Positions 9,830 through 21,592 of a stretch of 64,000 nt of DNA are shown here, in pieces. The translations under genes were made by a program, and so were the position numbers. Every line of letters starts with the position of its first letter. Position 1 is the first letter of the stretch. Origin of the DNA: Erinaceus europaeus (lineage: Eukaryota; Chordata; Mammalia; Eulipotyphla; Erinaceidae); contig NC_080166.1 of the NCBI RefSeq assembly GCF_950295315.1, positions 96,973,141 through 97,037,140 of the forward strand, read 5' to 3'. The notes beneath the pieces are model-generated. The model made no database searches. It was not told the origin of the DNA and saw only the letters and a program-made list of their open reading frames with translations.

Positions 9830-10744
9830 ATGGGTAGATTAAAAACAAATAAAACTGCTACCCCAATGAATGAAGACAAGAGCCCAGAAGAAACTACAAA
9901 TCACCCAGAAGTAACCATAGATAAGAAAAGTATGCAAGCAATAATAAACTTATTAATCACAGAAATGAAAACAACATTGGAGGAAAGGAATGGCAGTATT
10001 CGGGAAACAAGAGTTGAGACCCCCAAGGAAAATACTGATTATCTTGAGGCAATTAGAGAACTGAAAGCTGAAATAGCTGTAATGAAGAAAGAAGCTGAGG
10101 CAAGGGAAAGCAGACTAACAGAAGCAGAAAACAGAATTAGTCAGACAGAGGATGAGTTAGAGAAAATGAAGAAAGAGGTGAAAGAGCTTAAAAAGAGATT
10201 GAGAGACACTGAAAACAACAACAGAGACATATGGGATGATCTCAAAAGAAGTAACATTCGTATAATTGGCCTGCCAGAGGAAGAAAGAGAGGAAGGGGAA
10301 GCAAACATTCTAGAGGAAATAATACAAGAAAACTTCCCAGACCTGAATAACAGAAAGGATATCAAGGTTCAAGAGGCCCAGAGAGTACCAAACAGAATCA
10401 ACCCAGACCTGAAGACACCAAGACACATCATAGTCACAATGAGAAGAAGTAAGGATAAAGAAAGGATCCTAAAGGCTGCAAGAGAGAAACAAAAAGTCAC
10501 ATACAAGGGAAAACCCATAAGATTATCTGCAGACTTCTCCACTCAAACTCTAAAAGCAAGAAGGGAGTGGCAAGATATCTATCGAGCCCTGAATGAAAAA
10601 GGGTTTCAACCAAGGATAATATATCATGCTAGACTTTCATTCAAGCTAGATGGAGGAATCAAAACCTTCTTAGACAAACAACAGTTAAAGGAGGCAACCA
10701 TCACCAAGCCTGCCCTGAAAGAGGTACTAAAAGACCTCTTATAA
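9830..10744 (+). CDS. ORF1: L1 ORF1 protein, intact (304 aa)
   Basis: L1 ORF1p is an RNA-binding trimeric chaperone that packages L1 RNA in cytoplasmic ribonucleoprotein particles. Here the frame is uninterrupted. Residues ~1-45 are a polar N-terminus. Residues ~50-138 are rich in E/K/R with heptad-like leucines and isoleucines (coiled coil, e.g. 'EAIRELKAEIAVMKKEAEA'). The RRM starts at 'NIRIIGLPEEE' (~142) and is followed by the 'RPxHIIV'-like segment ('TPRHIIVTMRR', ~198). The C-terminal domain (~236-304) contains 'RREWQDIYRALNEKGFQPRI'. The length is somewhat shorter than human ORF1p (338). The start is the ATG after an A-rich stretch. ORF2 follows after 60 bases. It is intact by reading; expression is unknown. 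Confidence 0.93.
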   Translation: MGRLKTNKTATPMNEDKSPEETTNHPEVTIDKKSMQAIINLLITEMKTTLEERNGSIRETRVETPKENTDYLEAIRELKAEIAVMKKEAEARESRLTEAENRISQTEDELEKMKKEVKELKKRLRDTENNNRDIWDDLKRSNIRIIGLPEEEREEGEANILEEIIQENFPDLNNRKDIKVQEAQRVPNRINPDLKTPRHIIVTMRRSKDKERILKAAREKQKVTYKGKPIRLSADFSTQTLKARREWQDIYRALNEKGFQPRIIYHARLSFKLDGGIKTFLDKQQLKEATITKPALKEVLKDLL

Positions 10745-10804
10745 ACAAGAACATCACTATAATACTTGCAATATATCAGAGAAAACAAATTGTTTTTTAG
10801 AACA

Positions 10805-13800
10805 ATGGCACTACAATACATTAAATCCATAATATCAATAAATGTCAATGGCTTAAACTCACCCATCAAAAGTTGTTGTTTTCGACGGGTTATGTTGTTT
10901 TCACTGGGCTGGCTTCACGGGCAGGTAAGAGACAACCAGGGATTCATGGTTGAGCTGTAGGCAGTATCTCTTTATTCATGCAAGACGCAGCACAATCTAA
11001 GCCGAGCTAAGCTAAACTAAAGTACCCTAAAACTCATGATGCTATCTTTATATATACTTGCCAAGTAGGGTGGAAACAAGATGTGACATAGAGAGTGTGG
11101 AGAGAAAAGTGACTGGTGAAAATCAGAGTGTGACAAAGAGGGGGCAGAGCAGGCGAGAATCCTATCACTGAACCACGAATGCACTGGAGGGAGGGTGGTA
11201 CTTGTTAACAGTGGTTATGTAAATAGAATGAAGTGGTTATGTAAATAGAATAGTGTTAAGCAGGGGGGATTTAAACCAAATGAAAAACAGAAAGGGTCTC
11301 ATGCATACCAACAAAAAAGCACAGGGTGGGGGGATAGATCAGAAAACATAACCCAACCATATGCTGCTTGCAATCTGACACAACAAGATAAACACAGACT
11401 TAAAGTGAAAGGATGGAAAACTATCATACAGGCTAACGGTCCACAACAAAGGGCAGGAACAGCCATTCTCATCTCAGACACGATAGATTTTAAATCAAAT
11501 AAAGTAATAAAAGATAGGCAAGGACATTACATAATGATTAGAGGATCAATCAGCCAAGAAGACTTAACAATTATTAACATCTATGCACCCAACGAGGGAC
11601 CATCTAAATACATTAAGCATCTACTGAAAGAATTTCAAAAATACATCAATAGTAATATAATAATGGTGGGAGACTTCAATACCCCACTCTCACACTTAGA
11701 CAGATCAACAAAGCAGAGAACCAATAAAGATACAAGAGAATTGAATGAAGAGATTGACAGACTAGACCTCTTGGACATTTTCAGACTCCTCCACCCCAAA
11801 AAATTGGAATACACCTTCTTTTCAAATCCACATAACACATACTCAAGGATAGACCACATGTTAGGACACAAAGACAGCATCAATAAATTCAAGACCATTG
11901 AAATCATCCCAAGTATCTTCTCAGACCACAATGGAGTGAAACTAACATTTAACAACAAACAGAAAATTATTAAAAGACATAGAATTTGGAAACTAAACAA
12001 CATGCTCCTTAAGAATCACTGGGTCAGAGACTCACTCAAACAGGAAATTCAAATGTTCCTGGAAACAAATGAAAATGAAGACACAACCTATCAAAATATT
12101 TGGGACGCAGCTAAAGCAGTACTGAGAGGGAAACTTATAGCCATACAATCACATATTAAACACCAAGAAGAAGCCCAAATGAACGACCTTACTGCACACC
12201 TCAAGGACTTAGAGGAAGAGGAACAAAGGAACCCTAAAGCAACCAGAAGGACAGAAATCACTAAAGTTCGAGCAGAAATAAACAACATCGAAAATAAAAG
12301 AACCATACAAAAGATCAATGAAGCCAAATGTTGGTTCTTTGAAAGATTAAACAAAATTGACAAACCCCTAGCCAGACTCACCAAACAAAAAAGAGAGAAG
12401 ACTCAAATTAATAGAATTGTAAACGATGCAGGAGATATCACAACTGACACCACAGAAATCCAGAGAATCCTGCGAAACTTCTATAAAGAACTATATGCCA
12501 CCAAGCTAGAGAATCTGGAAGAAATGGAACAATTCCTAGAAACCTATGCACTTCCAAAACTGAACCAAGAAGAACTACAAAATCTAAATGCACCAATCAC
12601 AGACAAAGAAATGGAAACCGTTATTAAGAATCTCCCCAACAACAAAAGTCCTGGACCAGATGGCTTCACAAACGAATTCTACAAAACTTTCAGGAAACAG
12701 TTAATACCCATACTTCTTAAGCTATTCCATAAGATTGAAGAAACAGGAATACTTCCTTCCACCTTTTATGAAGCCAACATCACCCTGATACCAAAAGCTG
12801 ATAGGGACAGAACAAAAAAGGAAAACTACAGACCAATATCGGTGATGAACATAGATGCCACAATATTAAACAAGATTTTGGCCAACCGGATACAGCAACA
12901 CATCAAAAAGATTGTTCATCATGACCAAGTGGGATTCATACCAGGAATGCAAGGCTGGTTCAACATCCGTAAGTCAGTCAATGTTATTCACCACATCAAT
13001 AAAAGCAAAGCCAAAAACCACATGATTATCTCAATAGATGCAGAGAAAGCCTTTGACATTATCCAACACCCATTCATGCGCAAAACTCTACAAAAAATGG
13101 GAATAGATGGGAAATTCCTCAATATAGTGGATTCTATATATAGCAAACCTACAGCCAACATCATACTCAATGGACAGAAGCTGAAAGCATTCCCCCTCAG
13201 ATCGGGGACTAGACAGGGCTGTCCACTGTCACCGTTACTCTTCAACATAGTATTGGAAGTTCTTGCCATAGCAATCAGGCAAGAGAAAGAAATCAAAGGG
13301 ATACAGATTGGAAGGGAAGAAGTCAAGCTCTCACTATATGCAGATGATATGATAGTATACATAGAAAGACCTAAAGAATCCAGTAGAAAAGTACTGGAAG
13401 TTATTAGACAATATAGCAAGGTTTCAGGCTACAAAATCAATGTACAAAAATCAGTGGCATTTCTTTATGCAAACACTAAATCTGAAGAAGAAGACATCCA
13501 GAAATCACTCCCATTTACTGTTTCAGCAAAATCAATCAAATACCTAGGAATAAAGTTGACCAAAGAAGTGAAAGACTTGTATACTGAAAACTATGAGATA
13601 GAAACTGATACCAAGAAATGGAAAGATATCCCATGCTCATGGATTGGAAGAATAAATATCATCAAAATGAATATTCTCCCCAGAGCCATATACAAATTTA
13701 ATGCAATACCCATCAAAGTTCCACCAAGCTTCTTTAAGAGAATAGAACAAACACTAGAATCATTTATCTGGAACCTGAAAACACCTAGAATTGCCAAAAC

Positions 13801-14941
13801 CATCTTAAGGAAAAGAAACAGAAATGGAGGCATCACACGCCCAGACCTTAAACTATATTATAATGCCATCATTATCAAAACAGCATGGTACTAGAACAAA
13901 AATAGGCACACAGACCAGTGGAACAGAATTGAAAGCCCAGAAGTAAATCCCAACACCTATGGGCATCTAATCTTTGATAAGGAGGCCCAAAGGATTAAAT
14001 GGAAAAAGGAGGCTCTCTTCAATAAATGGTGCTGGGAAAACTGGGTTGAAACATGCAGAAGAATGAAATTGAACCACTTTATCTCACCAGAAACTAAAAT
14101 CAACTCCAAATGGATCAAAGACCTAGATGTCAGACCAGAAACAATCAAATACTTAGAGGAAAGCATTGGTAAAACAGTTTCCCACCTACACTTCAAGGAC
14201 ATCTTTGATGAATCAAACCCAATTGCAAGGAAGACTAAAGCAGAAAAAAACCAAAGGGACTACATCAAATTGCAAAGCTTCTGCACATCCAAAGAAACTA
14301 TTAAACAAACAGAGAGACCCCTCACAGAATGGGAGAAGATCTTCACATGCCATACATCAGACAAGAAACTAATCACCAAAATATATAAAGAGCTCAGCAA
14401 ACTTAGCACCAAAAAAGCAAATGACCCCATCCAAAAATGGGCAGAGGAAATGAACAAAACATTCACTACAGAGGAGATCCAAAATGCTAACAAACATATG
14501 AAAAACTGCTCTAGGTCACTGATTGTCAGAGAAATGCAAATTAAGACAACACTAAGATACCACCTCACTCCTGTAAGAATGGCATACATCAAGAAGGACA
14601 GCAGCAACAAGTGCTGGAGAGGATGTGGGGACAGAGGAACCCTTTTACATTGCTGGTGGGAATGTAAATTGGTACAGCCTCTTTGGAAAGCAGTCTGGAA
14701 AACTCTCAGAAGGTTAGACATGGACCTTCCATATGACCCAGTAACTCCTCTCCTGGGGTTATACCCCAAGGACTCCATAACACCCAACCAAAAAGAGGTG
14801 TGTACTCCTATGTTCATAGCAGCACAATTCATAATAGCTAAAACCTGGAAGCAACCCAGATGCCCAACAACAGATGAGTGGCTGAGAAAGCTGTGGTATA
14901 TATACACAATGGAATACTATGCAGCTATCAAAAAACAATGA
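10805..14941 (+). pseudogene. ORF2: L1 ORF2 (endonuclease-reverse transcriptase), broken
   Basis: ORF2p nicks DNA with an APE-like endonuclease and reverse-transcribes L1 RNA at the nick. Visible parts: start 'MALQYIKSIISINVNGLNSP' (10805); endonuclease remnants 'INIYAPN', 'GDFNT', 'SRIDH' and 'SDHNG'; RT motifs 'DAEKAFD', '[15 protein letters not shown]' and 'YADD' (about 13339); and a C-terminal CX3CX7HX4C knuckle ('[13 protein letters not shown]', near 14611). Lesions: an LTR insertion after codon ~22; an ~11-bp deletion near 11375, before the long frame that opens at 11405; a 15-bp in-frame loss near 13596 relative to copy 2; an in-frame TAG at 13892 where TGG is expected; and a one-base gain in the A-run near 14935 that ends the frame about 37 codons early. 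The catalytic RT residues are still readable. Confidence 0.92.
10874..11313 (-). mobile_element. Solo LTR inserted in L1 ORF2
   Basis: The LTR reads TGTTGG...CAACA on the minus strand, with terminal inverted repeats TGTTG/CAACA. On the minus strand it has a TATA-like box (plus 11046-11054) and an AATAAA signal (plus 10971-10976). It is flanked by 6-bp duplications, 'aaaagt' (10868-10873) and 'aaaaag' (11314-11319); the intact site in L1 copy 2 reads 'aaaagg', so each flank carries one change. Six-base duplication is typical of class II (betaretrovirus-like) integrases. No internal viral sequence remains, as expected after LTR-LTR recombination. Confidence 0.9.
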
Positions 14942-16398
14942 ACCCACCTTCCATGACCCATGTTGGACAGTGCTAGAAGGAATTATGTTAAGTGAACTAA
15001 GTCAGAAAGATAAAGATGAGTATGGTATGATCCCACTCATCAACAGAAGCTGACTAAGAAGATCTGAAAGGGAAACTAAAAGCAGGACCTGATCAAATTG
15101 TAAGTAGGGCACCAAAGTAAAAACCCAGTGGTGAGGGGTAGACATGAAGCTTCCTGGGCCAGTGGGGGGTGGGAGTGGGCGGGAGGGATGGGTCACAGTC
15201 CTTTGGTGGTGGGAATGGTGTTTATGTACACTCCTAGCAAAATGTAGACATATAACTCAGTAGTTAATTAATATGATAGGGGGAAATCAATTGTATGTCT
15301 CAAAGTTTCTCAGAAGACAAACTGAATCTTTTTAATATATAGGCTATGTATTTAATATGTGGACTCTCTCAAAAGCCTAGACCAAGTAGATTAGAAGCAG
15401 CCAATAGCACAGCTATATACAAGATAGTGGATACTGTACAGTAAACCATAACAAAGGGACTTTTCAAAGTTAACCCAATTAACAAATAATGTGATGATAA
15501 CATTAACTATCGATTGTCTTTTTGAACCCTAAGACAGCAGGAACCTCACATCTTCACTATAGAGCCCCTACTTCCCCCAGTCCTGGAACCCTTGGATAGG
15601 GCCCACTTTCCCGTATGCATCTCCCAATCCAAACCAAATAATATTGCATCCGCTGATCACAACCTAAGCAACACAACGATTGCCACCTCAACATGCTTCA
15701 CCTCAAACTGTATCCAGAGACTTCGCGTGTGGAATGACAACCCTTCAGCTTCATTACTCGGGTGAGACCTTTCCTTTTATAGTACACTCTAATTTAATCT
15801 CAGGTAGTTCACTTTCTAACAAAGTCCCATAACCTAGATATACACCAGTTTCTGTGAGAGAGAGCTTATGTTCACACGTATCCATAAACTACTGCAAAAT
15901 ATATACCTGAAAGCAGAAGTACACTAGAGTTTGCAGTGAGTACCTCCCTAACACTTCCTCTCCACTAATCCAAGCTTGGGATCCATGATTGCTCAACAAA
16001 TTGTTTGGCTTCATATGTTAACTCTCTTTTCAACCACCAGGTTCCAGATGCCACCAGGATGCTGGCTATGCTTCCCTGGATTGAAGACCCCACCAATGTG
16101 TCCTGGATCTCAGCTTCCCCAGAGACACACCTTACTAGGGAAAGAGAGAGGCAGCCTGGGAGTATGGACCGACCAGTCAACACCCATGTTCAGCGGGGAA
16201 GCAATTACAGAAGCCAGACCTTCTACCTTCTGCAACCCTCAACAACCCTGGGTCCATGCTCCCAGAGGGCTAGAGAATGGGAAAGCTATCATGGGATGGG
16301 GTGGGTTATGGGGATTGGGTGGTGGGAATTGTGTGGAGTTGTACCCCTCCTACCTTATGTTTTTGTTCATTAATCCTTTCTCAAAAATTAAAAAAAAA
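14942..16398 (+). other. L1 3'UTR and tail, copy 1
   Basis: The sequence following ORF2 is shared almost base for base with copy 2 (49265-50484): 'cagtcctttggtggtgggaa', 'tggatagggcccactttccc', 'ccaccaatgtgtcctgga', 'gtggagttgtacccctccta'. It ends in an A-rich tail. The same 3' end recurs alone at 38549 and in older forms at 22631, 28880, 53830 and 58480. Confidence 0.9.
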
Positions 16399-16408
16399 GA
16401 ATAGCTCC

Positions 16409-16640
16409 CTGCTTTACACTTTTCACTTCAACTATTTTTGAGAAGACATTTATATTATAAGAAATCATTTCCTGTATGTAGATATAGAGTCAGTTAGTTT
16501 CCCTTGCACGATAACTATCCCTCTGTGGGCACTTAATGTATATAGACTGATGCATGTATACATGAATAAATGCTCAATAAATCACCAAGTGTGAGGGTTA
16601 GCCCTAAAATATTTACTCCTTTTTTATAATTAGTAGTAGA
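16409..16640. other. Unassigned, possible MIR edge
   Basis: AT-rich sequence. The 'aataaatgctcaataaatca' phrase near 16564 resembles a MIR end, but I cannot define an element. Confidence 0.3.
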
Positions 16641-16800
16641 GAAGTGAGAGACACAGTAGTGTGGAATGGCATTGAGATTTTACTTACAATCGCTGAGCCT
16701 TGGTTTCCTCACTTGTAAAATTAAAACAATGTTACTTATCTAAGTAAATGGAATTTATTTGAACAATTATATATATGAAATAATTATCCACATATTAAGC
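16640..16800 (-). mobile_element. MIR-like fragment
   Basis: 'ctgagccttggtttcctcac' followed by 'ttgtaaaattaaaacaatg' resembles the reverse strand of the ancient MIR core ('cagtttcctcatctgtaaaatggg'). It is highly diverged. Confidence 0.5.
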
Positions 16801-16965
16801 TGTAAACTAGTTTCATAGTATTCAAATGGGGCATTTTAATTTCACATGATGTAATTTATAATGAATTCTAAGTAATTCACTAACATAACAGTAAGCACTG
16901 CTAACCACTTTATGAGTGTGTGATGCAAAGTGATTTATAAGAAGTAGACCTGACTGAGGTTTAGT

Positions 16966-17172
16966 AAAATTTTTTTATTTATTGAACAGAGACAGCCAAA
17001 AATTGAGAGGGAATGGGGTGATAGAGAAGGAAGGAGCCAGAAAGACACCTGCAACACTGCTTCAGCACTCAAACAGTTTTCCCCCTGCAGGTGGGGTCTG
17101 AAGGCTTGAGCCCAGGTCCTTGCACATTGTAGCATGTATGTTCAATCAGGTGCACTACTACCTGGCCCACTC
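16966..17172 (-). mobile_element. tRNA-derived SINE, intermediate age
   Basis: It has 'ttattgaacagagacagcca', 'gacacctgcaacactgcttc', 'ccccctgcaggtggggtctg' and 'caatcaggtgcactactacc', the same subfamily as at 7940. Confidence 0.85.
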
Positions 17173-18734
17173 AGGCTTGTATCGTGCTTATGGAAAGTCA
17201 TTATCACAAAGCAGTTATATGTTTGCTCTGTCTTAGTATATTTATACATATGAAATATATGAAAAATTGAAAATGTATGCTTTTCTTGGCATATACTACA
17301 CACTGAACAAGGATCACTGCATTATTTTTGGTAACTGTATAAAGCACTAAAGTATACTACTTAAACAATGTTTAAAAATATGGCAGTGCCTATTTAGAAA
17401 TGGTATACACATTCTATACTTGTTGAATCCTACTAATACTATAGTAAGAAACACTGTACAGATATCATGGATTTAATTAAGATCTACACCTTTGACATTT
17501 TTTTTTATCATCTCATGTCTACTCAACATTATTTACACGTGAATGGTCATTTAAGTTTCTAGTTTTGGTTTTTTTTATACAGTTGTCAGAAAGTGCAAAA
17601 AGAAGACTCTTCTGGATAAGAAAATCTCTCACAGCAATTGGGGCTTTTTTCCCATTCAAGGTTAATACCAAACTAATTATCTTCCCACTGGAAATGGCAA
17701 CAATGGATTACTGAATAGCAGTTCAGTTCTCTTTCTTTCACTATTGCAGGAAAGTTCAGTAGAGACTCCCTGACAACATGTTTCCTCAGTTTGTATCAAA
17801 AGCAATATTTGTATCAGTCTGAAAAACAAAAACAAAAAAACATTCTCCAGAGGCGTTGGGGAGTTCTTCTGACAATAATAGTCTAGCTTTGCCAGAGAGC
17901 TCAAAGCCATTACTTTTGAATATTTTACTCTTCTCAAAAAGACTTGGGATATAATCGAGCCTAGAATTTATTTCTATACACAAAACAAGGTCTGACAGTC
18001 TACCTTTTCCTCTCCAATTATATGTATACATATTTTAAATGAGGACACATTAGAATATCTATCATGGGTTATTCACACAGGAGCTATTAGCTTCTCCACA
18101 CCTTCTCACTTCAGAATAAAAAAGGAGAAAGTCACTCCAAAGTAAAATCGAGGAAAACATGATTTTAGATAAAGAGCAGGAACCAAGAAAATGACAGTAC
18201 AGGATTCCTGACACAAATTTCAAAGCTCACTTTGCTAAATTTTTTTCCTCACTAAGCATTATGACAGCACAATTTAGCAACACAAGAGATTCTTCATCCC
18301 AGAGGACACAAATCCAGATTATATATGTATGTACATATATCTCTATATCTCAGGTATTTCACCTCCTGAAACACTCAGCTCTTCTGGACAACCAAATAGA
18401 CTCAATAATGGCCGAGTGAATAAATCTTTAGCAACTAAACTCAGTTCTCCTGCAGCTAAAAGAGAGTTGAAAAGAACTCTGGTCCATTTGTACTGTATAT
18501 GAGAAGGTGTTATGTGACATACTGAATATGTGTTAAGATGCAGGAAAAAAAAATAGATAGGAGAGCTGATTTTTTTCCTAGCAATAGAATAACACAGTGG
18601 GTCAACTATTCATTTATACCAGTTATAAAAGCTAGCACACCTACATTTTAAGTTTATTTAAGCTGTTAGTTTTCCTCAGTTCCTTTTTCTAGTAAAGATA
18701 GCATTAGTTTGATACTAAGCTTCCATGTATGGCC
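17173..18734. other. Unassigned AT-rich stretch
   Basis: No element or gene recognised. Two minus-strand open frames near 17677-18031 are short and show no domain. Confidence 0.4.
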
Positions 18735-18912
18735 AGGTATGTTGAAAGTAGAGGATACTTATTAGCGACAAAGAGAAACAACTAAGAGGGAAAGGGGAGA
18801 TAGGCATCAGCAGCCCTTTTCACAAAACACTGCAGGGGGGGACCAGGCACTTGAACCTAGGTGTTCCTGCACTGTAATGTGTCTGTTCTACTTCCTGTGA
18901 CACCACTCAATT
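18735..18912 (-). mobile_element. Diverged tRNA-derived SINE
   Basis: It has 'aacaactaagagggaaaggg', 'agcagcccttttcacaaaac', 'cacttgaacctaggtgttcc' and 'ctacttcctgtgacacca', read in reverse as an old long-family SINE. Confidence 0.6.
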
Positions 18913-18914
18913 CC

Positions 18915-19195
18915 AAATAACTTTTTTTATTTATGAATTGGAAATATTGACAAGACCATAGGATAAGAGGGACATTACTCCACACAACTGCCACTACCAG
19001 AACTCTGTATCCAGTCCTCCCTTGATAGATTTCCTATTCTTTATCCCTCTGGGAGTATGAACCCAGGGTCATTATGGGCTGCAGAAGGTGTAAATTTTGG
19101 CTTCTGTAATTGCTTCCCTGATGAACATGGTCATTGACAGGTAGATCCATACTCCACTCCCAGCCTGTCTATCTCTTTCCTTAGTGAAGTAGGGT
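18915..19195 (-). mobile_element. Old L1 3' end, inverted
   Basis: It has 'gacaagaccataggataaga', 'ccacacaactgccactacca', 'ccctctgggagtatgaaccc' and 'tgtaattgcttccctgatga'. The reverse complement matches the 3' end of the L1 subfamily seen at 14942-16398. Confidence 0.75.
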
Positions 19196-19269
19196 TTTTT
19201 AATGGACAAAGAAAACAAGGTGAGTTGAAAATATTTTACTTATCTGTATATTTTTTTTAAATTGCCTAT

Positions 19270-19279
19270 TTCACAAAAT

Positions 19280-19326
<47 letters not shown>

Positions 19327-19435
19327 ACACATACTAGAGCATCACTGATATATGAGATGCCTGGGATCAAACTCAGGACCTTCTGCTTGTAAGTCCAGAA
19401 TGCTATTCCTTTGCCTCCTCCCAGGCATCCTGTCA
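19270..19435 (-). mobile_element. Old SINE with (GA)n tail
   Basis: A (GA)n run (about 19283-19324) followed by 'actagagcatcactgatata', 'gggatcaaactcaggacctt' and 'agtccagaatgctattcctt', a reversed, diverged tRNA-like SINE. Confidence 0.5.
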
Positions 19436-20864
19436 GTGTATTTTAAGTCTCTCCCTCCCTCCCTCCTTTTTTTGTGATTTGATTCCCCTAGATCCAGGCT
19501 CACTTTACTATCAGACCCTGTTAATGTATATCAGCTTTCTTCAGACTTTTAATAGGGCAGTATTTCCTTAGAGGCATGGGCCCTGTATAAACCACGATTG
19601 TGTAGTTTGAGTTTCACAGGATTGTAAACCAAGATGCCGCCCTAAAGATTCCCACCTCCTTAACAAACACTTCAGCAAATGCTTTAACCTGTGTTGAATT
19701 TGCTTTCCTCTGAACTCTCGACTGTAGTGATGTTAGCAACATGCCACTTAGCCTTAATTGCTCTACATCTTGTAAAGTTCCTCTGATGGAATGAACTCTT
19801 ACAGAAGTGAGAAAGCATTAAGTTCCATAGTGTTATTTTGGTTTTGATTCTGTTCCTCTGTCAGGTCCGTAGCCAAATAAACAATAGTACTGTGTTTAAT
19901 TTAACTCAATTACTTCATTTAAGTTACTAAAGTTAATTGCATACTAACTGAAAAATAGGCAGGCCATTATTTTCTGAATGAAAAAGGACTATCAAGGGAC
20001 TCTAGAAAAATGGCTTTGGGTGGTTATCTCCAAAGGAACTGTCCCAAGAAATTCCTTCTTGCAAAGGTAGCTTTAAAGTGACACCTGTTGAAAGATGATT
20101 TCTAACACATACAGAAGATGAAATGAATTATAAGTTTCTCTGCCAATGAGTTGAATTCCCTAGGTAGTCTTTTGAAATGTTACCTTTCTCCTGATTCCAT
20201 CTTATTTTGCTGACACTTTCATCTGGGGATTAATTTGAAAATGGATTAAAGTTATTTATTTATTTTTCTTCAAGTGGGTTAAATGTACTGAAGGTTTAAA
20301 GAGGCCATCACTTGTTTGGACATTTTCATGTTGATCAACTAAAGTTCAAGGACAAAAGCAACAACCAATATTTCAGGAGCCATTCTTTGTCTCCAGTGCA
20401 CAAGGCTGGAGTGCAGATCTGCTTACTGGCCCCTCCCTCCTCAGATTTTCCATCTCTCCCTTTAGTCATCTATTTGTAGAAGACTAAAGAAGGAGGCAAA
20501 CGTTTGATATTGCTACTGAATCATAGACACAATCTAGATTGTTATTTATATTGGCAAAGAGCTATCCCCAAAGTACTGTAACTAAATTTGTTCACTTCTT
20601 CCTATAAAATATGCAACATTTATTGTGTCTCTACACTAGTAAGGGCTATAAGGTAAGACTGCAAATAGAATAAATTATATTCTCATGGGTTAAAAAAAGA
20701 GATGAACTTGACTTCTTATATTTAAATCATCAAGGAAGTTATGAGAAATAATATTTTGGCATTCAAACTGTAGACAGTTTTCTAGCAGTTGACTAGATTT
20801 AGAATATGCATTAAGAGAAAAAGTCTCTCTGATTTTATAATAGATATTAAAATTGATTTCTTTT
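19436..20864. other. Unassigned stretch
   Basis: Single-copy-looking DNA with a (CCCT)n patch at about 19453-19466. No gene recognised. Confidence 0.4.
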
Positions 20865-20910
20865 TGATTGTCATTGGGGTTCTATTGCTCCAGGCTGTCT
20901 TTTTTCAGAT

Positions 20911-20985
20911 AGGTAGATAGATGATAGACAGGTAGGTAGATAGGTAGGTAGGTAGGTAGGTAGAAAGAAAGAAAGATAGATAGAT
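20911..20985. repeat. (TAGG/TAGA)n microsatellite
   Basis: Tetranucleotide runs of ggta/agat, with a short aaag patch. Confidence 0.9.
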
Positions 20986-21072
20986 AATTTGACAGACACT
21001 GCACCACTGAAGTCTCCATCTGTATGCCTGGGAGACTAGCTAGAACTGGGTTATGTACTAACAAAGAAAGTG

Positions 21073-21551
21073 TGTTGCTTTCGACGGGTTATGTTGTTTT
21101 CACCGGGCTGGCTTCACGGGCGGGTAACAGACGACCAGGGACTCATGGCTGGGTTGTAGGCAGTATCTCTTTATTCATGCAGGACACAGCACAATCTAAG
21201 ACGAGCTAAGCTGAACTCAAGGTACAGTACAGTACTCTAAAACTCATAATGCTGTCTTTATATATACTTCCCAAGTAGGGTGGAAACAGGATGTGACATA
21301 GAGAGGGTGGAGAGAAAAGTGACTGGTGACAATCAGAGTGTGACAAGGAGAGGATCAGGGTGTGACAAGGAGAGGGGCTGGAGCAAAAACATATCATGAA
21401 ACAGTGGGGATTGAACCAATGCCCTGGAGGGAGGGTAGGACTTGTTAACAGTGGTTATGTAAATAGAATGAAGTGGTTATGTAAATAGAATAGTGTTAAG
21501 CAGGGGGGATTTAAACCAAATGAAACAGAAGGGGTCTCATGCATACCAACA
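21073..21551 (-). mobile_element. Solo LTR, same family as in L1 copy 1
   Basis: It is about 90 percent alike by eye to the LTR at 10874, with TGTTG...CAACA ends. The 6-bp target duplication 'aaagtg' is perfect (21067-21072 and 21552-21557). On the minus strand there is a TATA-like box (plus 21256-21264) and AATAAA (plus 21170-21175). It differs by a small tandem duplication in U3 ('gtgtgacaaggagagg' twice, near 21337-21375). Its strictly matching flanks suggest it is no older than the copy in the L1. Confidence 0.93.
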
Positions 21552-21592
21552 AAAGTGCACTATTCTAATGAATTATCTTGCCAGCACAAAAA

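Larger units (their letters stand above)
8531..16398 (+). mobile_element. Full-length LINE-1 element, copy 1
   Basis: A complete L1: 5'UTR (8531-9829), ORF1 (9830-10744), ORF2 (10805-14941, broken), long 3'UTR and an A-rich tail. It is flanked by a target-site duplication, 'agaataactc' (8521-8530) and 'agaatagctc' (16399-16408), with one mismatch. A 440-bp LTR later inserted at 10874. Retrotransposition from this copy is not possible because ORF2 is disrupted. Confidence 0.93.
20865..21592 (-). mobile_element. Old SINE split by a solo LTR
   Basis: The left part (20865-21072) contains 'cattggggttctattgctcc', a (TAGG/TAGA)n run (about 20911-20985) and 'accactgaagtctccatctg' ... 'ctagaactgggttatgtact'. 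The right part (21558-21592) continues 'cactattctaatgaattatc' then 'ttgccagcac', the reversed SINE head. The LTR sits between them. Confidence 0.6.

Noticed and set aside
12988..13419. Minus-strand 143-codon frame (and its twin at 47232-47663)
   Set aside because: Antisense of the L1 reverse transcriptase in both copies.
14260..14907. Long minus-strand open frame (215 codons)
   Set aside because: It is the antisense of L1 ORF2. The A-rich sense strand leaves the reverse strand poor in stops.
17677..18031. Two minus frames of 81-86 codons
   Set aside because: No recognisable motif and no splice context; likely chance.
20911..20985. Regular short repeats resembling an array
   Set aside because: Simple TAGG/TAGA microsatellite with no unique spacers, not CRISPR.
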